DNA from: Propionibacteriaceae bacterium
Lineage (GTDB): Bacteria > Actinomycetota > Actinomycetes > Propionibacteriales > Propionibacteriaceae
Length of the DNA stretch: 36,032 nucleotides
Assembly: GCA_031267295.1 (NCBI GenBank)
Contig: JAIRZI010000096.1
Span: forward strand, 1 to 36,032
Direction: 5' to 3'
How positions within the stretch are numbered: the first letter of the stretch is position 1; each line of letters begins with the position of its first letter. Shown piece after piece: positions 26,208 through 35,754 of this stretch. A program made the position numbers and the translations under genes. The notes under the pieces are model-generated. The model had not been told where the DNA came from and made no database searches. It worked only from the letters and a program-made list of their open reading frames with translations.

Positions 26208-27413
26208 ATGAGGTTTTTGATCGCACTTTGGGCGGCGAAAGCGTCTGCTGTACTGCTGCGGTTGCTGGGACGGAACGCCACACAGTTCCCTGGCGCGTTG
26301 GCGATGCGGCTTTGCCCCGGATTCCTAGCGAAGGTCGGGAAGCCTGCTCGTATCATCGCTATCACTGGTAGCAATGGAAAAACCACCACCACTAACTTCA
26401 TCGTCGCTGCTTTAGAGGCGCTCGGAGTGCGGCTACTGTCAAACAAACTTGGCTCCAATTTGGAAGCCGGTATCGCCACTTCGCTTGCGTTGGGTGCGAA
26501 ACTCACCGGCGCGCCACGCTGCGCAGTTGCCGTTTTTGAAGTGGACGAACGAGCGTCAAAACTTATCTATGCCCATGTCACCCCGGAACTGCTGTTGATC
26601 ACTAATCTCACCAACGACACCATCAAACGCAACGCTCACCCGTCTTACATTCGTTGGATTATTGAACAAGCTTTGCCGTCCAGTACAAAACTGGTGCTCA
26701 ACGCCGCCGACCCGGTTAGTGCGATGCTGGCTGTCGATCATAAACGAGTGTTTTTCGCACTAGACGCAGTAGCTGACTATCGGGCGCTTAGCTGGGGTGA
26801 CGGTGTGTTGCGAGCATCCACTCCGACAGGTGAGCAGGAGTATCCACTGATTCATGACAACCGAGTGAACGTCGCTAATGAGGTTGCCGCCGTAGCAGTG
26901 TTGAGTGAGTTCGGAGTTAGCGAGATTGCTCGGGGGCTAGCTGCGGCAAAGGTTCCGGGTTCGCGTTACCAAAAAGAAATGATCAGTTGGCTTAGCGTGG
27001 TGTCTATGACTGCAAAATCCGCTAGTCCTCCTGCGGTTTCTACGGCGTTGCGCTACGCAGCGGATGCGCCGGGGCGCAAGGCGCTTATTGTGGCCTATGA
27101 CGATATTGGCGAGTTCGATACGGGATGCGAAAACACTTGTTGGTACTACGATGTCGACTTCACAGCGCTTACTGATCCGTCATTTGTTTTCATAGTGTTT
27201 GCTGGGCCGCGACATTTGGACGCTGTTGTCAGGGCACTGCTGGCCGGGGTGGATTCAGCGCTGATTCGCAGCACCCCCGCAGAGGATGCTGCGGCGGATT
27301 TAGTTAAGTTGGACGGCGTTGACAAACTGTTTTTGCTGCACGACTCGCCGCTTGTCAATTCGGAACCGATCATCAAGGCCGGATTACGACGCAGGTTGGG
27401 GGTGAGCGCGTGA
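26208..27413 (+). CDS. murT: MurT-like Mur ligase lacking the zinc ribbon
   Basis: A 401-residue protein of the MurT branch of Mur ligases, which in other Gram-positives uses ATP to activate the alpha-carboxyl of D-Glu in lipid II for amidation with GatD. The N-terminal hydrophobic segment, the P-loop ITGSNGKTT (52-60), the NKLGSNLEAGIATSL block, LITNLTNDTIKR and the C-terminal DVDF signature (D315) are present. The four-cysteine zinc ribbon usually inserted in the central domain is absent; no cysteine occurs between about 105 and 300, and the protein is about 35 residues shorter than typical MurT. The usual DRYGE-type motif is replaced by KRNAHP. It overlaps gatD by 4 bp. A variant acceptor or donor is likely. 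Confidence 0.8.
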   Translation: MRFLIALWAAKASAVLLRLLGRNATQFPGALAMRLCPGFLAKVGKPARIIAITGSNGKTTTTNFIVAALEALGVRLLSNKLGSNLEAGIATSLALGAKLTGAPRCAVAVFEVDERASKLIYAHVTPELLLITNLTNDTIKRNAHPSYIRWIIEQALPSSTKLVLNAADPVSAMLAVDHKRVFFALDAVADYRALSWGDGVLRASTPTGEQEYPLIHDNRVNVANEVAAVAVLSEFGVSEIARGLAAAKVPGSRYQKEMISWLSVVSMTAKSASPPAVSTALRYAADAPGRKALIVAYDDIGEFDTGCENTCWYYDVDFTALTDPSFVFIVFAGPRHLDAVVRALLAGVDSALIRSTPAEDAAADLVKLDGVDKLFLLHDSPLVNSEPIIKAGLRRRLGVSA

Positions 27414-28138
27414 TAATCGAACATTTATATCCGGAAGTCGCCAATCTGTACGGCGATCCGTATAACGTTGAGATTTTACGGTTAAGTCGTCCAGATGCGC
27501 TGGTAATTGAAACGCAGTTAGCTGAAGCGCCAGCCTTTGCTGTCCGGGATGACATCGACCTGGTGTATCTCGGTTCGATGACGGAAGCTGCGCAGCAGCA
27601 GGCGGCGGATGCACTGGAGCCGTACCGGGAGCGCATCGCCTTACTTGTTCGTCTGGGTAAGCATTTCCTCTTCACTGGCAACGCGCTTGATTTGGTGGGG
27701 GAGCGCGTCGTCAACCACGATATGGGTTACGAGTTTGCCGGGTTGGGGTTTTTCCAGTTTGTTACCACACTACGGATGTTTTCTCGGGTACATAATCGCA
27801 TGTTCACTACAGTTAACGGTTTGCCGATGGTGGGGTATCGTTCCACTTTCAGCTACCACGCTTTGCGTGGTGAGCAACGCAGTGTGGACTGGGGGTTCGG
27901 CCATATCGTACAGGGGCAGGGGCTTGCCGCTGGTTGCGATGAGGGGGTGAGGTTGCATAATCTCATCGCCACCGAAATCATCGGCCCGCTGCTGATCACT
28001 AACCCGCTGTTCACCAAGCAGTTGTTAGCGGTGATCGGTGGTGGCGATGCGCCGTTGGCACACGAAGAAGCGTTGCTGGCTGCATATCAAGCTAGATTGG
28101 CTGAGTTCCGCGACCCGCGTCGCTGGGGTGGACATTAA
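27410..28138 (+). CDS. gatD: GatD-like protein with both catalytic residues replaced
   Basis: A 242-residue homolog of GatD, the glutaminase partner of MurT. The family's N-terminus is clear (LYPEVANLYGDPYNVEILRL), as are GLGFFQF and the C-terminal IGPLLITNPLF block. The class I glutaminase nucleophile motif (normally ICGGYQLLG) reads FTGNALDLVG, with Thr89 at the Cys position. The catalytic His of GTYLHGPLL is replaced by Ile191 in ATEIIGPLL. The only cysteine is C176, outside these motifs. Glutamine hydrolysis is therefore not expected. The reading frame is intact and overlaps murT (TGATA context), so the protein is probably maintained as a structural or binding partner. Confidence 0.8.
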   Translation: MIIEHLYPEVANLYGDPYNVEILRLSRPDALVIETQLAEAPAFAVRDDIDLVYLGSMTEAAQQQAADALEPYRERIALLVRLGKHFLFTGNALDLVGERVVNHDMGYEFAGLGFFQFVTTLRMFSRVHNRMFTTVNGLPMVGYRSTFSYHALRGEQRSVDWGFGHIVQGQGLAAGCDEGVRLHNLIATEIIGPLLITNPLFTKQLLAVIGGGDAPLAHEEALLAAYQARLAEFRDPRRWGGH

Positions 28139-28164
28139 AATAAGTTGGTTGCGTAGCGACATTT

Positions 28165-29388
28165 TTACGGTTGAGCCATTAGCCAATCGAGACACGATAT
28201 TTGCAAAATGCCATCGTGCGATATTGGTGGGTTCTGATCGAGGGTAAGCAGATACTTTGGATGGTGGTCTCGTAGTGCGAGCAGCGGTTTCAACTCGCGG
28301 GCTAACGTGGCTGGGTCGCGTAGCGTTTCACACACCTGGTAGTAAACGGTATCCGCCCCGTCGCCTACAACGAAATCGATTTCGCCTGACGCAACTGCGC
28401 CGACACGTACCTTGCCATTACGGCGTACTAGCTCAAGGAATACGATATTTTCCAAGATGTGGCCGGTATCACTCCCGGTAAAACCAACTAATGCGGCACG
28501 CAACCCTGGGTCTACTACATAGTATTTTTCTGACCCGGTGAGGTAACGCAACCCTTTGACATCCCATCGCCGTGCAGGGTAACAGAGGTAAGCGCTGGTC
28601 AGCCCAGAAATGTACTTGTCGATAGTGGTGCTTGATGGGGATCGGCCAGCTGATTCTAAACCAGCGCTCACTCGCCGCAACGACGTTAGGTTGCCAATGT
28701 TATGAAACAGGAAGCGCACCACATCTTCGAGCGCAGCGGCGGTTGACACCTGCTGGCGTATAACAACGTCTTTTAGGAGCACTGTGTCAAGGATGCCATT
28801 CAAGTAATCGCTGACGGCAACGGCATCCGGAATCAAATTGAGCACGAATGGGAATGAACCATAGCGAATGTACTCCGTATAGAGCGCAGTGAGTGATAAG
28901 TCATCGGGGTTTTGTTGCCGACGACCGGTTACAAACTCAGCAAACGACAAAGGCAGTAGCGATAACTCAACATAACGACCAGAAAGCAGTGTGGCTAGTT
29001 CGCCGGAGAGCAGGCTGGCGTTGGAACCTGTTATATAGAGGTCTATGTTGGCTCGCAACAGCAAGCTGTCGGCCATTCGTTCGTAATGCTCCACCAACTG
29101 CACTTCATCGAGGAAGACGTATGTGGTGCCAGTTGGGGCAAGATTTTCGATGATGTAGTCATGCAAGTTTTTGTGATTTGTAACTAGTTCTGCGTTGGCT
29201 AAGTCATCCATTGCGAGTGCAATGATGTTGGCCGCTGGCACTCCTTCGGCAAGTAGTTCGCGTTGAAAGAGCGTTAGCAGCGTCGATTTACCGCAGCGAC
29301 GTACGCCAGTTATTACTTTGATAACTTGGCGATCACGCCAGCGGCGAAGCATAGCTAACCCTTCAGGTCTGCTCAGTAATGCGTACAT
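28165..29388 (-). CDS. AAA+ ATPase with C-terminal DUF4143 (ATPase 2)
   Basis: A 407-residue AAA+ ATPase of unknown role, close to ATPase 1. I use the internal ATG at 29388 instead of one 13 codons upstream, because it aligns exactly with the ATPase 1 N-terminus: Walker A GVRRCGKST then lies at 28-36 in both. Walker B TYVFLDEVQ, YITGSNASLLSGELATLLSGRY and LLPLSFAEF are shared with ATPase 1. The winged-helix-like region and the C-terminal GEIDFVVGD...VYYQVCET nuclease-like pattern are also present. The start codon lies inside a 32-bp palindrome (29384-29415), and no Shine-Dalgarno is visible, so translation may be leaderless or controlled there. It is convergent with gatD (26-bp gap) and downstream of typA. 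Confidence 0.88.
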   Translation of the reverse strand: MYALLSRPEGLAMLRRWRDRQVIKVITGVRRCGKSTLLTLFQRELLAEGVPAANIIALAMDDLANAELVTNHKNLHDYIIENLAPTGTTYVFLDEVQLVEHYERMADSLLLRANIDLYITGSNASLLSGELATLLSGRYVELSLLPLSFAEFVTGRRQQNPDDLSLTALYTEYIRYGSFPFVLNLIPDAVAVSDYLNGILDTVLLKDVVIRQQVSTAAALEDVVRFLFHNIGNLTSLRRVSAGLESAGRSPSSTTIDKYISGLTSAYLCYPARRWDVKGLRYLTGSEKYYVVDPGLRAALVGFTGSDTGHILENIVFLELVRRNGKVRVGAVASGEIDFVVGDGADTVYYQVCETLRDPATLARELKPLLALRDHHPKYLLTLDQNPPISHDGILQISCLDWLMAQP

Positions 29389-29495
29389 ATTGTCCAGTGT
29401 ACTGGACAATATGTATAAATATTCCAATATCGTCTAATAGACTGGACAATATTGATAAACGTACCTATATCGCTCAACGTGCTGAACAATGTGGT
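29384..29495. repeat. three palindromes at exact 40-bp period upstream of ATPase 2
   Basis: Palindrome 1 (29384-29415) is perfect with 15-bp arms around a 2-bp centre and contains ATTGTCCAGT/ACTGGACAAT. Palindrome 2 (29424-29455) keeps 11 of 15 arm pairs and palindrome 3 (29464-29495) keeps 9 of 15. The right half RCTGRACAATRT is well conserved in all three. The centres are at 29399.5, 29439.5 and 29479.5, exactly 40 bp apart, or close to four helical turns, which suits a protein bound on one face of DNA. Palindrome 1 overlaps the ATPase 2 start codon, which favours autoregulation. Confidence 0.88.
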
Positions 29496-29533
29496 TAGAG
29501 TTGCTCGGCGCGTACTCGAAAGCTGGGGGATCG
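29495..29533 (-). repeat. degenerate copy of the typA 3' end
   Basis: Read on the minus strand this encodes RSPSFRVRAEQL and a stop, resembling the TypA ending GRSKLRVRAKQG and stop at 29538-29576. Twenty-five of 39 positions match, and 16 of 19 match in the core TGCTYGGCGCGTACYCGRA. The copy lies only 43 bp from the real gene end and directly next to the third palindrome of ATPase 2. Confidence 0.6.
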
Positions 29534-29537
29534 CCGC

Positions 29538-31403
29538 TTAACCCTGCTTGGCGCGTACCCGGAGCTTGGAGCGTCCTTGTGCAGGTAACACGTTTTTACG
29601 CACCCGCACTACGACCGGGGTTACTTCCAAACATTCGTCTGGCGCGCAGTACTCCAACGACTGTTCTAAGCTCATCGAGCGGGGAGGAATTAGCCGTTCC
29701 AACTCTTCGCCAGTAGAGGAACGCACATTGGTGAGGTGCTTCTCTTTGGTGGGGTTTACATCCATGTCGTCGGGGCGGGCGTTTTCACCCACTACCATGC
29801 CTTCGTAAGTGTCGTCGCCCGGTTTCACAAATAGCACCCCGCGTTCTTGCAGGTTGAACAGCGCGTACGAGCTTACTTTGCCTTGCCTATCGGCCACCAG
29901 CGACCCGGTGTTACGGTTGCGTAGTTCGCCCACCCAGGGAGTGTAACCCTCGAACAAGTGGTTAGCGATGCCAGTTCCCCGGGTGCCGGTTAGGAACTCG
30001 GTGCGGAATCCAATCAACCCCCGGCTAGGCACCACATACTCTAACCGCACCCAACCAGTGCCATGGTTTACCATCTGTTCCATAACGCCTTTCCGAGCGC
30101 CCAGCAGTTCAGTTACCGGGCCAAGGTGCTCTTCGGGCACGTCGATGGTGAGCCGTTCGGTTGGTTCATGTACCTTGCCGTTGATAAGTTGAGTGACCAC
30201 CTCCGGTTTGCCAACCGTCAACTCAAAGCCCTCTCGGCGCATCATCTCTACCAACACTGCAAGTTGCAGTTCGCCGCGTCCCTGCACTTCCCAAGTGTCT
30301 GGGCGGTCGGTGCCCAACACGCGAATGGAGACATTGCCGATCAGTTCAGCGTCAAGACGGTTTTTTACTAGTCGGGCGGTGAGCAGTTTTCCGCTGCTAC
30401 CTGCTAGTGGCGATGTGTTAATGCCGATCGTCATTGAGATAGATGGTTCGTCTACGTGGATGAGTGGCAGCGGGCGCGGGTCGGCGGGGTCGGCGATAGT
30501 TTCACCGATAGTGATCTCAGAGATACCGGCTACCGCGATGATGTCTCCGGGGCCAGCTTGATCAACCGGCACTCGCTCCAGAGCTTCGGTGAGCAGTAGT
30601 TCGGAGAGCCGTACCACTTGCACTGAGCCATCTCGACGACACCAAGCCACTTGTTGACCGCGGGTGATATTGCCTTCTACGATGCGGCAGAGCGCTAGTC
30701 GTCCCAGGTATGGCGACGAATCAAGGTTAGTGACATGGGCTTGTAGCGGCGCACCGTCGGTATAACTTGGGGCTGGGATAGCTTCGGCAATCAGGTCGAA
30801 AAGAGGTTGCAAGTTTTCCGAATCGGGCATCTCGCCATCGCCGGGGCGGGAGAGCGACGCACGCCCCGCTTTTGCGGCGCAGTACACCACCGGAAAATCG
30901 AGCGCTGTGGTGTCGCTATCGTCTTCGATGAGATCCATAAACAGGTCGTAAGTTTCATCCACTACTTCGGCGATACGAGCGTCGGGGCGGTCTACTTTGT
31001 TAATCACCAAAATGATAGGTAGTTTCTTGCTGAGCGCTTTGCGTAACACGAAACGGGTTTGTGGCAACGGCCCTTCGGAAGCGTCCACCAGCAGCAGCAC
31101 ACCGTCCGCCATCTCTAGACCGCGTTCCACTTCGCCGCCGAAATCGGCGTGTCCGGGGGTGTCAATGATGTTGATGGTGAGCGCCAGACCGTCACTGGTG
31201 ACGTGGCGCACTGCGGTATTTTTCGCCAGAATGGTGATGCCTTTTTCACGCTCTAAATCCATCGAGTCCATAACCCGGGTATTCACGTCTGCGCCTTCGC
31301 GGAACGCCCCAGACTGCCACAGCATCGCGTCGACCAGCGTAGTTTTGCCATGGTCTACATGCGCGACTATGGCGACGTTACGTAAGTCAGAGCGGGTTGA
31401 CAT
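29538..31403 (-). CDS. typA: ribosome-associated GTPase TypA/BipA
   Basis: A 621-residue translational GTPase that binds the ribosome and assists growth under stress. P-loop AHVDHGKTT at residues 14-22, switch region REKGITILAKNTAV, DTPGHADFGGEVER, NKVDRPDAR, and the TypA-specific C-terminal half (GRGELQLAVLVEMMRREGFELTVGKPEVV, TRGTGIANHLFEGYTPW, RNTGSLVADRQGKVSSYALFNLQERGVLFVKPG, NARPDDMDVNPTKEKHLTNVRSS) are definitive. I start it at the ATG at 31403, preceded by GGAGG, rather than 10 codons upstream. The last codons are duplicated just beyond the stop (29495-29533). Confidence 0.97.
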   Translation of the reverse strand: MSTRSDLRNVAIVAHVDHGKTTLVDAMLWQSGAFREGADVNTRVMDSMDLEREKGITILAKNTAVRHVTSDGLALTINIIDTPGHADFGGEVERGLEMADGVLLLVDASEGPLPQTRFVLRKALSKKLPIILVINKVDRPDARIAEVVDETYDLFMDLIEDDSDTTALDFPVVYCAAKAGRASLSRPGDGEMPDSENLQPLFDLIAEAIPAPSYTDGAPLQAHVTNLDSSPYLGRLALCRIVEGNITRGQQVAWCRRDGSVQVVRLSELLLTEALERVPVDQAGPGDIIAVAGISEITIGETIADPADPRPLPLIHVDEPSISMTIGINTSPLAGSSGKLLTARLVKNRLDAELIGNVSIRVLGTDRPDTWEVQGRGELQLAVLVEMMRREGFELTVGKPEVVTQLINGKVHEPTERLTIDVPEEHLGPVTELLGARKGVMEQMVNHGTGWVRLEYVVPSRGLIGFRTEFLTGTRGTGIANHLFEGYTPWVGELRNRNTGSLVADRQGKVSSYALFNLQERGVLFVKPGDDTYEGMVVGENARPDDMDVNPTKEKHLTNVRSSTGEELERLIPPRSMSLEQSLEYCAPDECLEVTPVVVRVRKNVLPAQGRSKLRVRAKQG

Positions 31404-33106
<1,703 letters not shown>

Positions 33107-33126
33107 CCCTTGGGTAAATCTTTAGT

Positions 33127-34002
33127 TCATCGCCGATCGAGGTACGAGATGATGCGTAGTATTTGGGTGTAGAGCCACACTAACGTTACTGACAATCCGA
33201 AAGCAGCTATCCATCCTTGGCTGGCGGGTGCTCCCATCTTGACTCCCCGTTCAATGTAGGTGAAGTCATCCACTAGCGAAATGACGGCCAAGGTGACACC
33301 TACCAGCGCGGCCAGCCAAGCCAAACCATTTACCGTCCCGGTGGCTCCAGGAAACAAACCGGTGTTGAACCCCAACAGAGCGGCGATCAGTGAGAATAAA
33401 GCCACTCCAGCGTAACCCAGCAGGCAGAGCCGGACGATGCGCGAGATTTTGCTGGAAGTGCGTATTCCCCCGAAATAAAAGGCCGCCAACACTAATGCGG
33501 CAGCCACAAAAGTGCCAAAGATGGCTTGCACAATGATGCCAGGGTAATACATCTCAAAAGCTGTCGAGATAGCTCCGATGAACACCCCTTCAAAAACTGC
33601 GTATGCGAACGCTAACGGCGCTCCCATACTGCGACGAAACGCCGCCACCAGCGGGAAGATGATGGTTACTAAGCCGCAGACTAACGCTGCCGGCATCAGC
33701 AACTCAAGTGGGATTAACTGCGCTGAGAAGTACGCCACTGCGGCTAACGTCACCAGGATGCCGGCGGTCTTTTGAATCACGCCGTCATAAGTCATCAGGT
33801 CAGCGGTGTTCTGGGAAAGGTATGGGGGCTGTTGCACTGCAGGGGCGCTCTGCTGCTCATAAGGGTTGTAGCCGGAACCTTGAGCGTAGGGTTGCTGGTA
33901 GTCGCCACGTTCACCGTAGTAGTTCGGTTGTTCGGTGTAGGGCGCGTAGGTTTGCGCGGGAGTAAAAGTATTGGAAGCGGAAAATACTGGGTTGTTCGCC
34001 AT
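33127..34002 (-). CDS. Bax inhibitor-1/YccA-family membrane protein
   Basis: A 291-residue integral membrane protein. Residues 1 to about 65 are hydrophilic and rich in Tyr, Gln, Pro and Asn, and probably cytoplasmic. Seven hydrophobic helices follow from about residue 80, including AFAYAVFEGVFIGAISTAFE and the C-terminal SLVDDFTYIERGVKMGAPASQGWIAAFGLSVTLVWLYTQILRI, typical of the actinobacterial BI-1/YccA group. The function (possible calcium-leak channel in related proteins) is not established here. AAGGAGA lies upstream of the ATG at 34002. Confidence 0.88.
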   Translation of the reverse strand: MANNPVFSASNTFTPAQTYAPYTEQPNYYGERGDYQQPYAQGSGYNPYEQQSAPAVQQPPYLSQNTADLMTYDGVIQKTAGILVTLAAVAYFSAQLIPLELLMPAALVCGLVTIIFPLVAAFRRSMGAPLAFAYAVFEGVFIGAISTAFEMYYPGIIVQAIFGTFVAAALVLAAFYFGGIRTSSKISRIVRLCLLGYAGVALFSLIAALLGFNTGLFPGATGTVNGLAWLAALVGVTLAVISLVDDFTYIERGVKMGAPASQGWIAAFGLSVTLVWLYTQILRIISYLDRR

Positions 34003-34149
34003 ATCGTTTTCTCCTTAAAGTCGCTGTGCATAGTCTACTTAAAATAAGGGGCGTGTGAAGCTATTGGCGAGACTTAAGGGAACATTGGTTTTCTTATTTA
34101 AGCCGAGCTGAGAATAAACGGCAGGCGAGTTCACTATTAAACTAGGGGC

Positions 34150-35484
34150 ATGAACGATCTTTCTAGCAAAGTTGCTGCCGCGCTCGACGCGACGTTTGAC
34201 GACTACCGAGCCTTTGTAAACATCCCTAGCGTCTCTTCACAGCCTGAACATGCTGCTGACGTTGCACGCACCGCTGAAACGCTGGCGGCGTGGTTGCGCG
34301 ATTTGGGAGGAGAGGTGCGTGTGGTACGGGAGGGCGGGCAGCCTGCGGTGCTCGCCCATTTTCCGGCTCCTGCGGGAAAACCGACGGTTTGTTTGTATGC
34401 CCATCATGATGTGCAACCGACGGGGGAGTTGTCCCAGTGGACGACACCACCGTTCGCAGCCGAAGAGCGGGTCGGTAGACTATACGGTCGCGGCGCAGCT
34501 GATGACAAAGCTGGAGTTATGAGTCATCTGGCGATGCTGCGAGCTTTTGACGGGAAACCTCCGGTAGGGGTGAAACTTTTTATAGAAGGTGAAGAGGAGT
34601 GCGGGTCAGTTTCATTACTTAATGTGATTGAACGGCACCGCGAAATGCTGGAAGCCGATATGTTCCTCATCGGTGATGGCGGCACTTGGGAGGTCGGCAC
34701 CCCCGCATTGGGTACTTCGCTACGAGGTGTAGTGAGTGCGGTGTTCACCGTCTCAACGCTTAGCTATGGGGTGCATTCTGGTGAATATGGCGGCGTGGTG
34801 CCGGATGCGCTTACCGCACTGGTACGGTTGCTGGCTACGTTGCATAACGACGACGGTTCAGTGGCTATCAAAGGGTTGGTGTCTCGGCCGGGATCGGTGG
34901 TGGATTATCCGCTAGATCGGTTAGCAGACGAAGCCGCGAAGTTGCCGGGTACTGAATGGATTGGCAACGGTTCTGTCACTGATCGGATGTGGACGCAACC
35001 GGCGTGCGCTACGCTCGCTATCGACACCACCAGCGTGGCGAATGCGTCTAATACGCTGATTCCGAGCGCTACTGCGAAAGTGAGTGTGCGTATCGCCCCA
35101 GGGGACAACGGCAAGAGCGCGCTGAATGCTTTGATTGAACACCTCAAAACACATGTTCCGTGGGGCGCGCAGCTTGAGTTTGGTGAACTTGATTCCGGTG
35201 ACCCTTGCACGGTGGCGGCTGACGGCCCGATCAACACGCTTTATCGCGCGGCGTTAAGCGAAGCGTTCGGAGTGTCACCAGTGGAGATGGGCACGGGCGG
35301 CTCAATTCCAATGATCGCTGATTTCCAGCGCGCATTTCCCGGTGTCGAGATTGCCGTCACTGGAGTATGCGACCCTACGTCACGGATGCACAGTACTGAC
35401 GAGTCGGCCTCCATTGCTGACTGGCGTAAATACACCCACGCTACCGCGCTATTTTTAGAAAAACTCGGGCGCAGTGGGCAATGA
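34150..35484 (+). CDS. M20-family metallodipeptidase
   Basis: A 444-residue zinc peptidase of family M20, likely a cytoplasmic dipeptidase. The di-zinc centre is visible: YAHHDVQP (H86, D87 region), GRGAADDKAG (D118/D119), FIEGEEECGS (E148-E150), a conserved GDGG, and the late His in SRMHSTDE. A dimerisation (lid) domain occupies the middle (about 180-330), with the conserved YGVHSGEYGG. It may complete use of peptides imported by the Opp system, but the two are far apart and that link is speculative. The start is ATG at 34150 in a 147-bp gap divergent from the BI-1 gene. Confidence 0.9.
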   Translation: MNDLSSKVAAALDATFDDYRAFVNIPSVSSQPEHAADVARTAETLAAWLRDLGGEVRVVREGGQPAVLAHFPAPAGKPTVCLYAHHDVQPTGELSQWTTPPFAAEERVGRLYGRGAADDKAGVMSHLAMLRAFDGKPPVGVKLFIEGEEECGSVSLLNVIERHREMLEADMFLIGDGGTWEVGTPALGTSLRGVVSAVFTVSTLSYGVHSGEYGGVVPDALTALVRLLATLHNDDGSVAIKGLVSRPGSVVDYPLDRLADEAAKLPGTEWIGNGSVTDRMWTQPACATLAIDTTSVANASNTLIPSATAKVSVRIAPGDNGKSALNALIEHLKTHVPWGAQLEFGELDSGDPCTVAADGPINTLYRAALSEAFGVSPVEMGTGGSIPMIADFQRAFPGVEIAVTGVCDPTSRMHSTDESASIADWRKYTHATALFLEKLGRSGQ

Positions 35485-35535
35485 ATTGAACTGACGACGA
35501 GTAGGCGGGTTATCGGGAAAGGTTGACAGTACCGA

Positions 35536-35754
35536 ATGGATGAGCCGGTTTCAGTGTATGAGGGTTTCGTGGAGCGTAAGGTGCGAGAAGCTATTGCAGC
35601 TGGACACTTTGACGAGTTACCTGGTGCCGGAAAACCGTTGCGGATGCGGCATTCCCGGGATGCTAACTGGTGGTTGCGGTGCAAAATTGAAGACGAACAG
35701 TTAGACGTAGCCGAACTCTTTTACCAAATGCGCTGCTCCCAGCACGAAACTTAA
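35536..35754 (+). CDS. DUF1992 (DnaJ-homologue C28-like) small protein
   Basis: A 72-residue protein. VERKVREAIAAGHFDELPGAGKPLRMRH followed by ANWWLRCKIEDEQ matches the DUF1992 pattern (VExxIxxAxxxGxFDxLPGxGKPL...WW). The domain is usually followed by a longer C-terminus in some homologs, but a short stand-alone form is common. The function is unknown. It lies 51 bp after the M20 gene and may be co-transcribed. Confidence 0.8.
   Translation: MDEPVSVYEGFVERKVREAIAAGHFDELPGAGKPLRMRHSRDANWWLRCKIEDEQLDVAELFYQMRCSQHET

Noticed and set aside
28139-28165. Third copy of the typA 3' end to the left of ATPase 2
   Set aside because: Only about 10 of 16 positions match with an irregular offset; not distinguishable from chance.
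29489-29716. 75-codon plus-strand open frame over the typA 3' end
   Set aside because: It is the antisense of typA and its duplicated end; no ribosome-binding site.
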